The notes below the pieces were generated by a model, which saw only the letters and a program-made list of their open reading frames with translations, was not told the DNA's origin and searched no databases. Positions 24,339-32,259 of a stretch of DNA of 34,081 nucleotides are shown piece by piece (within the stretch, counting starts at the first letter, position 1; each line of letters begins with the position of its first letter). The DNA lies in contig JAFWJU010000103.1 in the NCBI GenBank assembly GCA_017511465.1, positions 1-34,081 of the forward strand, read 5' to 3'. Made by a program: the position numbers and the translations under genes. This DNA is from Eggerthellaceae bacterium. GTDB lineage: Bacteria; Actinomycetota; Coriobacteriia; Coriobacteriales; Eggerthellaceae.

Positions 24339-24545
24339 ATGGCGTTTTCGTTTGACAACCTTTCTGAAGAGCTGCAGGAAAAGGCTCGCGCATGCGAGAC
24401 TCCCGAGGAGCTCTTCGAGCTGGCGAAGTCCGAGGGCATCGAGCTCGGCGACGATGAACTGGAAGCGATCAACGGTGGCATGGTTTCAGGCTGGAGCATC
24501 CCTGGTTGCCCGAAATTCGACGGCCACACCAAGAGGGTCAAGTAA
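24339..24545 (+). CDS. Nif11-like RiPP precursor peptide
   Basis: A 68-residue peptide starting at ATG 24339, chosen because GGAG lies six bases upstream; an in-frame ATG at 24327 has no such site. Residues 1-47 form an acidic helical leader with LSEELQEKARAC, then TPEELFELAKSEGIELGDDELEAINGG. This is the Nif11/nitrile-hydratase-type leader ending in a double glycine that peptidase-containing ABC exporters cut. The remaining 21-residue core, MVSGWSIPGCPKFDGHTKRVK, has one Cys, two Ser, one Thr and a basic tail. No modification enzyme, radical SAM protein or LanT-like exporter is within 7 kb, so the maturation machinery must be elsewhere or the peptide is an orphan. It has its own promoter and terminator, so it is likely expressed alone. 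Confidence 0.85.
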   Translation: MAFSFDNLSEELQEKARACETPEELFELAKSEGIELGDDELEAINGGMVSGWSIPGCPKFDGHTKRVK

Positions 24546-24592
24546 GGCGACGGAGCTTTTGTAAGTTCGCGCTTGACATCATGTTTTAAGCA

Positions 24593-24625
24593 GGGCGGGG
24601 GTTTCGACCTCCGCCCTTCTTATTT
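24593..24625 (+). terminator. Rho-independent terminator of the peptide gene
   Basis: gggcggggg (24593-24601) pairs with cctccgccc (24608-24616), nine pairs including one G-T, loop tttcga. TTCTTATTT follows. It lies 47 bases after the peptide stop and isolates it from the next gene. Confidence 0.9.
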
Positions 24626-24667
24626 GCCAAGGACGTGGCGCTTTCGCAGTCTTGGTATCATGGCCCC

Positions 24668-25519
24668 ATGAGGAAGGCGGTTGGCATAACGGTTGCAGCA
24701 GCTGCAGTCGGCGCGTTGGCGGGACTGGGAGCATGGCTGTGGCGTCGGTTTGGGCCGGGCACATACGCGCGCTTCGACACCATGTTCGGCAAAGCCCGGG
24801 TTTACCACGTGCTCGACGATGCCGGACGCCCCGTGCGGCTGCTCGAGGTGGGTGGCATCGTGCATTCGGGCACGTACATCGACGAGCGCTACACCGACCT
24901 CGTGTTCGAGTATCTAAAGCGTTATGACCTCATGTTCGAGGGCGGCCATCCCATACGCCACGTGCTCGTGCTGGGGTGCGGCGGCTACGACTACCCCGAG
25001 CACCTTGTTGCCCACCATCCGGAAGTGGCGGTCGATGCCGTGGAGATCGACCCCGCCATCACAGCCATCGCACGGCAGTACTTCTTTCTCGATCGCGTCA
25101 TCGAGGAATACGAAACCGACCAGACTGGCCGCCTGAACCTGATATGCGATGACGCCTTGGAATTCCTGACCTCGAGCGACAAGCGCTACGACGCCATCGT
25201 CAATGACACGTTCGATGCGGGCACGCCGCCTGCGCACCTGACCACGCCCGCCTTCGCAGTCACCGTACGCGACCACTTGGCGCCAGGTGGCTTGTACCTG
25301 ACGAATGTCGTATCCGCCCTCGAGGGACCTGGCTCGTCGTTCTTACACGAACAGACAACCATGCTTGAAAGCGTGTTCGGCAACAGAAACGTACGTGTCA
25401 TCCCGTGCGCGACCGACACGCTCGCCGAAGCGGACAACGTCATAGTCGTCGCTTCGCGGCCGGCGCAAGAGGGTGTGAGCGATTCTGCAGGCGCCATTCC
25501 TGATTTGCACATAGGTTAG
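24668..25519 (+). CDS. Membrane-anchored spermidine-synthase-like (PABS-fold) protein
   Basis: The 283-residue product has an N-terminal membrane segment (about residues 5-24, Ala/Gly-rich) followed by WRRF, then a class I SAM/PABS Rossmann domain: VLVLGCGGYDYPEHLV near 98-113, DAVEIDPAITAIARQYF near 123-139 and CDDALEFL near 160. The polyamine-synthase catalytic stretch, normally D-S-S-D-P, reads VNDTFDAGTPP, so aminopropyl transfer is doubtful and a methyltransferase or unknown role is more likely. The start is uncertain: ATG 24668 begins directly before the membrane segment but lacks a clear ribosome site; GTG 24635 has AAGGA only one base upstream. It follows a terminator, so it is probably independently transcribed. 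It converges on the ABC transporter operon. Confidence 0.7.
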   Translation: MRKAVGITVAAAAVGALAGLGAWLWRRFGPGTYARFDTMFGKARVYHVLDDAGRPVRLLEVGGIVHSGTYIDERYTDLVFEYLKRYDLMFEGGHPIRHVLVLGCGGYDYPEHLVAHHPEVAVDAVEIDPAITAIARQYFFLDRVIEEYETDQTGRLNLICDDALEFLTSSDKRYDAIVNDTFDAGTPPAHLTTPAFAVTVRDHLAPGGLYLTNVVSALEGPGSSFLHEQTTMLESVFGNRNVRVIPCATDTLAEADNVIVVASRPAQEGVSDSAGAIPDLHIG

Positions 25520-25551
25520 CCGAAGTCAAGCGAACGCCCTCTTGCGCCGGC
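25459..25551. repeat. 15-bp inverted repeat spanning the end of the spermidine-synthase-like gene
   Basis: gccggcgcaagaggg (25459-25473, inside the gene) and ccctcttgcgccggc (25537-25551, in the 45-base gap) are exact inverted copies 63 bases apart. The pair may serve as a large bidirectional terminator for the convergent genes. No T-run follows either arm. Confidence 0.6.
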
Positions 25552-25564
25552 AACGATGCAGAAG

Positions 25565-27271
25565 TTAAATCTCGACGATGCGGTCGCAAATGCGCTCAGC
25601 GAGCGCAAGGCTATGCGTGATGGCGATGACGCCCATGCCATGCTCGCGAGCCTGCTTCACGATGGCGCGCCACACCTGGGCCTGCGTAACGACATCGAGC
25701 ATCGTCGTTATCTCATCGCAAATGAGGATGCGGGTTTGGGGATTGAGTGCACGGGCGATGCAGAACCGCTGAAGCTCGCCGCCCGAAAGCTCGTTCGGCC
25801 AGCGTTTCTTCCATGCGTCTTCTATGCCCAGTGCATCCTGCAGCTCCTTTGGAGGTTCCCACGATTCCGCCAACGTCCTCCCCAACTGCCAACGCGGGTT
25901 AACGGCCCGTTCGGGATGCTGGTACACCAGTTGAATGGGACGGTAGCCCCGCATGGGCAAAGGCTCCCCATCCCACAGGACCGTACCCGACTGGGGTTTC
26001 TCCCGGCCTGAGAGCAGATAACCCAAAGTCGATTTGCCGCGTCCGCTCGGTCCGTACAAGCCCACGATCTCGCCTTCGCGGATGCTGAAATCGATGTCCT
26101 CGAGCACGGGGACGCCCTCTTTGTACGAGAAGCTGACGCTACGGGCTTCGAGAAGACGCGGGCCGCGGGAAGGTTCGACCCGTGCCTGGGCGAAGCCGTT
26201 AGCCTGCGACCCTGTAGCAAGGCCGTCATCGACGCTTTCATCCCCCCAAACCCCATCTCGCCTTTCCTCGGAAACCGGATGGAGACAGCGGACTCGTCCG
26301 CCAGCGAAGTCGCGAAGCGGTGGATGCTCGGCAGTGCATTCCCCCGTTTTCAACGGGCAACGATTTGCGTACAGGCATCCTTGGGGCAGGTTGTCTGCAT
26401 AAGGTTGAGTGCCGGGTGTCGGCTTGAAGCCGTTTTGCGGTAACGCGTCGACGAGCGCACGGCTATAGGGATGACGCAACCGCACACCACCGTCGCGGAA
26501 GTCCGCGGCATCGGCGATTTCGAACGTTTGACCCGCATAGAACACGACGATCTTGTCGGCCGTGCTGTAAGCCAGATCGAGGTCGTGGGTGATGACGACG
26601 ACCGCCTTGCCCGCATCGGCGAATTCGCGGAACGTCTTCATGGCCTCTCGGGCCATCTCGAGCGTCATCCCGGGAGTGGGCTCGTCGGCGACGATTAGGT
26701 CGGCATCCTCGATGACGGCCGTCGAGACGAGGACCCGACGCGCCATGCCACCCGACAATTCGAATGGATACAGGGTATCCACCCTCTCGTCCAATCCGAA
26801 GCGATCGAGCGCCATGCGGGCGCGATCCGCCGTGGCACGCACGCCGCGGACTTGCTCGAGCGTCCGCATCAGCGGGTCGAGATAATCAACCGATTGGGGA
26901 ACGAACGCCATGCTCGAACCGCGCAAACGAGCTTGCAGCTGCGTATCGAGCTCTTGGCCGCGGAACCTGATTGAACCGGCCACGCGCGCGTTGTCCGGCA
27001 AGATGCCGAAAATGGCATGTGCGAGCAGGCTCTTGCCCGAGCCGGATGCTCCGACAACGGCGACTATCTCACCGGCGTGGGCTGACAAGCTAAGATCGTG
27101 AATCACCTCGAGATCGCGTTGACGCAGCCCGGTGCCGTATTGCGTGAACGAGAGGAACAGCCCCTCAACTTCGAGGATGGCCTCCCGCGCGTTTTCCGGT
27201 CTGGTTTGGACCCCTTCAATCCCGTTCGCGCCCTCGATGGATTCTCTTTGGTCAAGCATGCTATCTGCCAT
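25565..27271 (-). CDS. Peptide/nickel-type ABC transporter, two fused ATPase domains
   Basis: The 568-residue product joins the DppD/NikD and DppF/NikE ATPases. Domain 1 (about 20-265) has Walker A VGASGSGKS, signature LSGGMARR and Walker B LIVADEPT. The oligo_HPY-type tail follows, with HPYSRALVDALP and the cysteine motif CLYANRCPLKTGEC. Domain 2 (about 355-568) has YGPSGRGKST, LSGGELQR and ILICDEIT. The ATPases energise import through the two permeases encoded upstream. ATG 27271 has AGGAG six bases upstream, three bases after the previous stop, so it is the last gene of a four-gene operon. Fused ATPases are common in some actinobacterial importers. The substrate cannot be read from the ATPase; the operators at 30833-30902 suggest nickel. 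Confidence 0.92.
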   Translation of the reverse strand: MADSMLDQRESIEGANGIEGVQTRPENAREAILEVEGLFLSFTQYGTGLRQRDLEVIHDLSLSAHAGEIVAVVGASGSGKSLLAHAIFGILPDNARVAGSIRFRGQELDTQLQARLRGSSMAFVPQSVDYLDPLMRTLEQVRGVRATADRARMALDRFGLDERVDTLYPFELSGGMARRVLVSTAVIEDADLIVADEPTPGMTLEMAREAMKTFREFADAGKAVVVITHDLDLAYSTADKIVVFYAGQTFEIADAADFRDGGVRLRHPYSRALVDALPQNGFKPTPGTQPYADNLPQGCLYANRCPLKTGECTAEHPPLRDFAGGRVRCLHPVSEERRDGVWGDESVDDGLATGSQANGFAQARVEPSRGPRLLEARSVSFSYKEGVPVLEDIDFSIREGEIVGLYGPSGRGKSTLGYLLSGREKPQSGTVLWDGEPLPMRGYRPIQLVYQHPERAVNPRWQLGRTLAESWEPPKELQDALGIEDAWKKRWPNELSGGELQRFCIARALNPQTRILICDEITTMLDVVTQAQVWRAIVKQAREHGMGVIAITHSLALAERICDRIVEI

Positions 27272-27274
27272 TCC

Positions 27275-28150
27275 CTACTCCTGCACGGTATGCGGGTCCG
27301 TGAGCTGCTTGATATCGTCGCCAAGCGTGAAGGTGAGCAGCACGATGGCCACCATCATCAAACCTGGGAACACAGCAAGCCACCAAGCTCCCGTCGCAAG
27401 GTACTTCATCGAGCTCGAGAGGATAGCGCCGATTGCAGGAGAGTCGAGCGGAAGGCCAAAGCCCAAGAACGTGAGCGCGCTCTCATGCAGGATGGCATGA
27501 GGGAACAGCAGGATTGTCCCGACTATGAACTGGGGCAGCACATTGGGAACAACGTGGTGCCAGGCAATCCATACATTGCCCTTCCCCATGGCACGCGAGG
27601 CGGCCACGAACTCGCCGGTCCGTATGCGCAGAACCTCCGCCCTGATGACACGGGTGAGGCTGGGCCAGTGGGTTAGGGCGACAGCCAACACGACGCCGAG
27701 CGTGCCGCCGCCGACGGAGAACGATATGAGCAGAAGCATGACCATGTGCGGAATGGACATGAACAGGTCGGCAAGCCAGAGGATGACTTTATCAACCCAG
27801 CCCCCGCATATCGCCGATATGCTGCCGAGAATCAACGCGACGAACCCCGACACGGCAGATGCAAGCAATCCAATCACGATGGAAAGCGCAAGTCCCCTGA
27901 TGCTGAAGCAGAACATGTCGTGCCCTTGGAAATCGGTGCCGAACCAATGCACGGCGTTCGGGGCCTGCTGCTTTTGAGAGTAATCCGATGCGTACAAATC
28001 GGGCGACATGGTGAGTCCCGCGACGAGTGCAGCGACCAAGATGACGCCGAGCACGATTGCCAACATGATTGCCCGACGGCGTCGATTGGACGTGCGCACA
28101 TTTTTCCGCGCTTCTCGGGAAGCGGCGCGACTTGCAACAAGCTCAGCCAT
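27275..28150 (-). CDS. Peptide/nickel-type ABC transporter permease (DppC/NikC-like)
   Basis: A 291-residue inner-membrane permease. ATG 28150 overlaps the end of the previous permease gene by eight bases and gives an N terminus with a basic stretch (RTSNRRRR) before the first membrane helix. The periplasmic loop includes HWFGTDFQGHDMF, the DppC-type 'GTD-x-x-G-x-D' element. The ATPase-contact loop is EFVAASRAMGKGNVWIAWHHVVPNVLP, the EAA motif of this family, near residues 195-221. Five or six membrane segments are visible. It pairs with the DppB-like permease to form the import channel. The longer upstream open frame reads antisense-like sequence in the neighbouring gene and is not used. Confidence 0.93.
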   Translation of the reverse strand: MAELVASRAASREARKNVRTSNRRRRAIMLAIVLGVILVAALVAGLTMSPDLYASDYSQKQQAPNAVHWFGTDFQGHDMFCFSIRGLALSIVIGLLASAVSGFVALILGSISAICGGWVDKVILWLADLFMSIPHMVMLLLISFSVGGGTLGVVLAVALTHWPSLTRVIRAEVLRIRTGEFVAASRAMGKGNVWIAWHHVVPNVLPQFIVGTILLFPHAILHESALTFLGFGLPLDSPAIGAILSSSMKYLATGAWWLAVFPGLMMVAIVLLTFTLGDDIKQLTDPHTVQE

Positions 28151-29135
28151 CGATAGCCTCGCTTCCTGCGCGGATACGCGGGTCGACCACGCCGTATAGG
28201 ATGTTGGCCACCATGTTGCCGGCGAATACGAACAATGCCGCAACCAAGGCCACACCCAAGAGCAGCGGGATATCGCCGCGCAGTGCGGCAGCGACAGCGG
28301 CATTGCCGATACCCGGATACGAGAACACCTGCTCAGCCAAGACCGAACCACCGAAAATCTCGGATATCGAGCCGAATTGCAACGTGATGGCGGGAAGCGC
28401 GATGTTGCGCAGCACATGCCTTCTCGTGAATTGCCGCTCGGTTTCGCCGCGAGCGCGGGCGAACAGGGCATAGTCGCTCAAGCGGGCCTCGATGGTCTTC
28501 TCGCGTGTCTGCAACGTTATTTGCGCAATGCCCGTCACGGACAAGACGAGCGCGGGCAAGAACAGGTGGTGCAAACGCATGGCAAGCGTCACGTCTTCAG
28601 CGCGCATGCCCGCCGGAGCAGCCAAGCCAGTCGGGAACCAACCGAGGAAGACCGAGAAGAACATGAGCGCCAGCAACGCCAACCAAAACGTCGGCGCTGC
28701 GGCCAACACCAAACAGAAGCCCTTGATGATGCGATCGGCCCAGCTGTTCTGACGAAGGCCGCACAGAATGCCCAAACCGAACCCGAGAACGCCCGATATG
28801 ATCCAGGCAGTGCCCATCAGGGCCAATGACGTCAGAAAACGCTCGCCCACCACATCGAACACCGGACGATGGTAGATGACAGAAATGCCCCAGTCACCGG
28901 TGAGCACGCCGCCAATCCAATTGAGGTAGCGTTGGATGGGCGGTTGGTCCCACCCCCATTTCGCGGCGATTTGATCAAGCTGCTCTTGGGGAAGGTGGTT
29001 TTCGGAGCCCGCATACGCTTCGACAGGGTCGATAGGTGCCATGGTGGCAAGCGCGAACGTGATCACGCTCACTGCGAACAGGAGCGTGACCACGCGGATA
29101 ACGTTCTTGATTATGAATTTCGTTTGCGCTGACAC
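28143..29135 (-). CDS. Peptide/nickel-type ABC transporter permease (DppB/NikB-like)
   Basis: A 330-residue permease of DppB/NikB length. It begins with a membrane helix (IIKNVIRVVTLLFAVSVITFALATMAPIDP region) and a typical periplasmic loop ending YLNWIGGVLTGDWGIS. The cytoplasmic EAA loop is DYALFARARGETERQFTRRHVLRNIALP near 240-267, followed by IFGGSVLAEQVFSYPGIG, the family signature. The start is a GTG at 29135; GGAAGG lies 13 bases upstream, farther than ideal, so the start is moderately sure. It is 31 bases after the binding-protein gene and overlaps the next permease by eight bases, showing translational coupling. Confidence 0.93.
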   Translation of the reverse strand: MSAQTKFIIKNVIRVVTLLFAVSVITFALATMAPIDPVEAYAGSENHLPQEQLDQIAAKWGWDQPPIQRYLNWIGGVLTGDWGISVIYHRPVFDVVGERFLTSLALMGTAWIISGVLGFGLGILCGLRQNSWADRIIKGFCLVLAAAPTFWLALLALMFFSVFLGWFPTGLAAPAGMRAEDVTLAMRLHHLFLPALVLSVTGIAQITLQTREKTIEARLSDYALFARARGETERQFTRRHVLRNIALPAITLQFGSISEIFGGSVLAEQVFSYPGIGNAAVAAALRGDIPLLLGVALVAALFVFAGNMVANILYGVVDPRIRAGSEAIDG

Positions 29136-29166
29136 GTTGGTCGGCTAGCCTTCCTTGAACGTGGGC

Positions 29167-30804
29167 TTAACCTTCCATTTTCCACTCTTCGATGTTGCAC
29201 ACGACCGGCCAACCGTGACCATGGGGGTGGATCAGCTGCTCGCCCAGATTCAGGCCATCACGCACGAAATAGGTGTGGTCGATGTTCGCCAACCAGATGT
29301 TGGGAAGGTCGCCGTTCTCGGACTCGGGACCGGCTTGGCCGTCCCACTGGACCTTCTTCCACTCCTCGATGGCGGCATCCATCGAAATCGCGCTTTGGGC
29401 TTTCGCGATGTGCTCGTCAACCACGGGATTGGAGTACTGCGAGTGATTCGTCGACGAACCGGTTCCGTAATAGCCGGTCAAATCGCCGGCTGGATCGTAA
29501 TTGCCCGTGCCCCAACACGTCGGGGTGTTCTCGGAGATTTCCTTGCATTTGTTCCACTCTTCGGCCGTGGCATTGATCTTGATGCCGAGTTTCTCGGCTT
29601 CCTGTGCAAAACCGACTGCAACGTTGTAGCGCTGCAGATCATCGGTGCGGCCGGTGATGGAGAACTCCGCACGGATGCCGTCTTTCTCGCGAACGCCATC
29701 GGCGCCTGCAACCCATCCCGCGTCCTCGAGGATCTTGATCGCCTCGTCGACGCGCCCGTCTTTGAACGTGCAATCGGGGTTTGCCCAGGGTACCTGGGTG
29801 ATCAGCGCCGGCGTGGGAGTGCCTATTCCGTTCAGGGCGTTATCGACGATTGCCTGGCGGTCGATTCCGATCGAGAGGGCCTTGCGGATTGCCGGATCGC
29901 ACGTGACGTTGTTGCCGACGATTTTGCCGTCAACTTCGGATTCGGGCTGGGTCGGAAGGTTGAAACCGCGCGTATCGATGGTCGCGCACGTTTCGAGATG
30001 CATTCCCTTGACAGTCTCCTTCGCGTATTCGGGCGAGACCATCGCAACATCGAGTAATCCAGACTGGGCGTTAGCCAACACGGCCTCGCCATCGAGAAAC
30101 AGCACGGTGATTTGCTTGAACGGCGAGATGGTGCCGTAATACTTCTCATTGGGCTTGATGATGACTTGCTGGCCCTTGTCCCATTGGACCATTCTAAAGG
30201 GACCAGAACCGATGGGGTTGGTGCGGTAGTTCTCCGCATCATAACCAGCTTCGGGCACGATGCAGAGCTTGCCCGTTATCGCCTCGAAGCTCGAGTACGG
30301 TTCGGAAAGCGTGAACTCGACGGTGTAATCGTCGATTGCCTTTGCATCTGCAAGCTTCGTCAAATTCAGGCTGGAAGAGGCACCATCGCGTGCAGTCAGA
30401 TACGAGAACACGACATCGGACGCCTTCAGGGGAGTACCGTCAGAGAACATGATGTCGTCGCGCAGCATGTAGGTATAGGTCAGGCCGTCCTCGGAAATCT
30501 TGTGATCCTTGGCCACGTCGGCTTGAAGCTTCATGTCCTTGTCGAAACGGAGGAGCCTTGAATGGAAGAACGTGTACGCGCCCGAAGAGCCGTACCCAGT
30601 CATCGGGTCGAACCCGCTTTCGGGTTCTGCGCCTACGTAAATGGTCAACGATTCGAGAGCGCCTGCGGACGAAGCCGTAGAAGCGGATGCCGACGCAGAT
30701 GCTGACGATGTGCCGCCTGACGACGTGCATCCTACAAGCCCGGCCAATACAAGCGTTCCCGCCGCTCCGAGGAAGCCCCTTCGAGAAAGCGTTTTGTACG
30801 TCAT
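29167..30804 (-). CDS. Peptide/nickel-type ABC transporter substrate-binding lipoprotein
   Basis: The 545-residue product starts at ATG 30804, with AAAGGA six bases upstream. The N terminus SRRGFLGAAG...LAGLVGC combines a twin-arginine motif with a lipobox (Cys about residue 25), so it is probably a folded Tat-exported lipoprotein anchored outside the membrane. A Ser/Ala-rich linker (about 27-45) follows, then the SBP family 5 fold: LTYTYMLRDDIMFSDGTPLKASDVVFSY near 120-147 and NPIGSGPFRMVQW near 205. A C-terminal HPHGHGW supplies histidines that might bind metal, but this is not proof. The family binds peptides, nickel chelates or heme. Tandem metal-regulator-like operators ahead of this first operon gene favour nickel. 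Confidence 0.92.
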   Translation of the reverse strand: MTYKTLSRRGFLGAAGTLVLAGLVGCTSSGGTSSASASASASTASSAGALESLTIYVGAEPESGFDPMTGYGSSGAYTFFHSRLLRFDKDMKLQADVAKDHKISEDGLTYTYMLRDDIMFSDGTPLKASDVVFSYLTARDGASSSLNLTKLADAKAIDDYTVEFTLSEPYSSFEAITGKLCIVPEAGYDAENYRTNPIGSGPFRMVQWDKGQQVIIKPNEKYYGTISPFKQITVLFLDGEAVLANAQSGLLDVAMVSPEYAKETVKGMHLETCATIDTRGFNLPTQPESEVDGKIVGNNVTCDPAIRKALSIGIDRQAIVDNALNGIGTPTPALITQVPWANPDCTFKDGRVDEAIKILEDAGWVAGADGVREKDGIRAEFSITGRTDDLQRYNVAVGFAQEAEKLGIKINATAEEWNKCKEISENTPTCWGTGNYDPAGDLTGYYGTGSSTNHSQYSNPVVDEHIAKAQSAISMDAAIEEWKKVQWDGQAGPESENGDLPNIWLANIDHTYFVRDGLNLGEQLIHPHGHGWPVVCNIEEWKMEG

Positions 30805-30832
30805 GATTGGTCCTTTCACTCGCCTGCTAATC

Positions 30833-30904
30833 GTGTTACGTATTTGAAATTCATAACACAAGATTATGACAAATGGTGTTACTAATGTCAAACTAGTAAC
30901 ACCA
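30833..30904 (-). promoter_or_regulatory. Promoter with two tandem NikR-like operators for the ABC importer
   Basis: On the minus strand TTGACA (plus 30886-30891), 17 bases, CATAAT (plus 30863-30868) is near-consensus. Two dyads of equal geometry overlap it: GTGTTAC-N13-GTAACAC at 30876-30902, covering the -35, and GTGTTAC-N13-ATAACAC at 30833-30859, just past the -10. They are spaced 43 bp apart, about four helical turns. The outer dyad extends to 11-bp perfect arms (30874-30884, 30894-30904). This half-site and spacing is, from memory, the form predicted for NikR in some deltaproteobacteria. No regulator gene is in the window. Confidence 0.75.
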
Positions 30905-30970
30905 ACTTCTTGCTGGTATTTGCTTTGAGGAGACCCGAGCCACAACCTTCCGATATGGTAAGGTGTGCCC

Positions 30971-31519
30971 ATGGCAAAACTCGATAAAATCCCGCAACCA
31001 GTTCGCGAGGGAATCGCCTTCGCGCTGTTCGTCGCCGCCATCACGGCCACGGCGGCGAACATGCTGCAACAGCCGCTGTTCATTCCCGGCGGTTTCGTGC
31101 TGTTCGCGGTGTTCTACTTCTGGCGCATTCACCCGCAGGTGAAAGCCGCCTACGAGCAGCAGGCTCAACAAGACGATGCCTATGCCGACGACGAGACATA
31201 CCAGCCTATTCTCGACCGCTTCGAGGACGACGCAAACGACGACGCGCTCATCGAGGCATACCAGGCTTGGAAGATTGGCCCGCACGACAACTACGTGCGC
31301 CTGCGCTTCCTGCAACAAGCGATTCTGACGCTTATCGACGCGGGAAAGATTTACCGCGTCGAAGAGCTCATGACCGATGTCGAGCAGCTTGCCGCCGCCG
31401 AGGGGCTCAGCGACAGGTTTTATAGCTTCCGCGCCGAGTGCGACCGTCGCATTGCCGAAATAGCCCAGCAGCGCCTCGCGCAACCTGCCGCTGCCGGAAA
31501 TGAAACGGCCGGGGAATAG
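30971..31519 (+). CDS. Small membrane protein of unknown function
   Basis: The 182-residue product starts at ATG 30971, with AAGGTG six bases upstream. Two membrane segments lie near the N terminus (about residues 12-28 and 34-49, the latter GGFVLFAVFYFW). A cytoplasmic, acidic and Gln-rich helical region follows, with tetratricopeptide-like helices in the middle (ALIEAYQAWKIGPHDNYVRLRFLQQAILTL, about 88-117). It ends in an Ala/Pro-rich tail. I recognise no family. It diverges from the ABC importer and shares its upstream region, but the NikR-like sites are placed for the other direction, so joint control is not implied. Confidence 0.8.
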   Translation: MAKLDKIPQPVREGIAFALFVAAITATAANMLQQPLFIPGGFVLFAVFYFWRIHPQVKAAYEQQAQQDDAYADDETYQPILDRFEDDANDDALIEAYQAWKIGPHDNYVRLRFLQQAILTLIDAGKIYRVEELMTDVEQLAAAEGLSDRFYSFRAECDRRIAEIAQQRLAQPAAAGNETAGE

Positions 31520-31567
31520 CCTCTCGACCATCCCCCGGCACGCTTTGCCTATCGCTTGATGTGAAGC

Positions 31568-32221
31568 TTATTCGGAAGCTTCCTTGCCACCGACAGTACC
31601 CGACCTCCAACCGGTAACGGGTTTGGCGGCTTCCTCTTCGATGACTTCCTCGGCATCGGCAACACTTACCTCGCCGATAACGCCATCGCCATCAAGGTCG
31701 CGATTGAACAGCTCTTCTGCCTTGTTCTTCACCACTGACGCAGCGCTTTCGACCGCGGGCTTGGCAGCATCGGCCACATCGCCGGCCATGGCGGTGACGG
31801 CGGCAACTGCGCCTTCGACCGCAGGTTTGGCAGCTTCAAACGCCTCGCTGGCCTTGGCTGCGATGTCGTCAACCACGGGCTTGGCAGCTTCTGCGGCCTC
31901 GGCGGCCTTGGCGGAAACGGCGGCAACTGCGCCTTCGACCGCAGGTTTGGCAGCTTCAAACGCCTCGCTGGCCTTGGCTGCGATATCGTCAACCACGGGC
32001 TTGGCGGCTTCTGCTGCCTCGGCGGCCTTGGCGGAAACGGCCGCGACCGCACCCTCGACCATGGGCCTAGCGGCCTCGGCGGCCTCGGCGGCCTTAGCCG
32101 ACACGGTTCCGACGATATCGTCGAATGCACCCTTTTCGGCCTCTACGGCTTCATCGGCAACTTCTTCGGCCTGAACCTCTGTTTCTTCGAACTCTTCTTT
32201 GATCTCTTCCAGGTCTGCCAT
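31568..32221 (-). CDS. Ala-rich amphipathic-helix repeat protein with a DxDGDG loop
   Basis: The 217-residue product starts at ATG 32221, with GGAAGGAG five bases upstream. An acidic N terminus (EEIKEEFEETE) leads into Ala/Lys/Glu helices built from an 11/20-residue unit of the type AVSAKAAEAAEAAKP and DDIAAKASEAFEAAKP. These form a 40-residue block that occurs twice almost unchanged, with degenerate copies on both sides. Near the C terminus DLDGDGVIGE resembles an EF-hand or dockerin calcium loop, though position 12 is Ser rather than an acid. There is no signal peptide or membrane helix. The composition recalls LEA, phasin or apolipoprotein-like helical proteins that coat lipid or stabilise protein. 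Function is unknown. Confidence 0.8.
   Translation of the reverse strand: MADLEEIKEEFEETEVQAEEVADEAVEAEKGAFDDIVGTVSAKAAEAAEAARPMVEGAVAAVSAKAAEAAEAAKPVVDDIAAKASEAFEAAKPAVEGAVAAVSAKAAEAAEAAKPVVDDIAAKASEAFEAAKPAVEGAVAAVTAMAGDVADAAKPAVESAASVVKNKAEELFNRDLDGDGVIGEVSVADAEEVIEEEAAKPVTGWRSGTVGGKEASE
31801..32040. repeat. 120-bp tandem repeat, two copies
   Basis: 31801-31920 and 31921-32040 differ at only three of 120 positions. The unit is exactly 40 codons of the helical repeat gene and keeps frame. Diverged partial copies flank it on both sides. The near identity, including synonymous sites, points to recent duplication or gene conversion and an easily varying copy number. Confidence 0.95.
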
Positions 32222-32259
32222 TGCGGCTCCTTCCTCGACCCTATTACGTCGCGAAGCCA

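Noticed and set aside
30971-31519. Treating the small membrane protein as part of the metal importer
   Set aside because: It is divergent, has no transporter or metal motif, and the operator-promoter arrangement serves the opposite strand.
31801-32040. Tandem repeats as a CRISPR array
   Set aside because: Units are 120 bp, directly adjacent without spacers, and in frame with a coding sequence.
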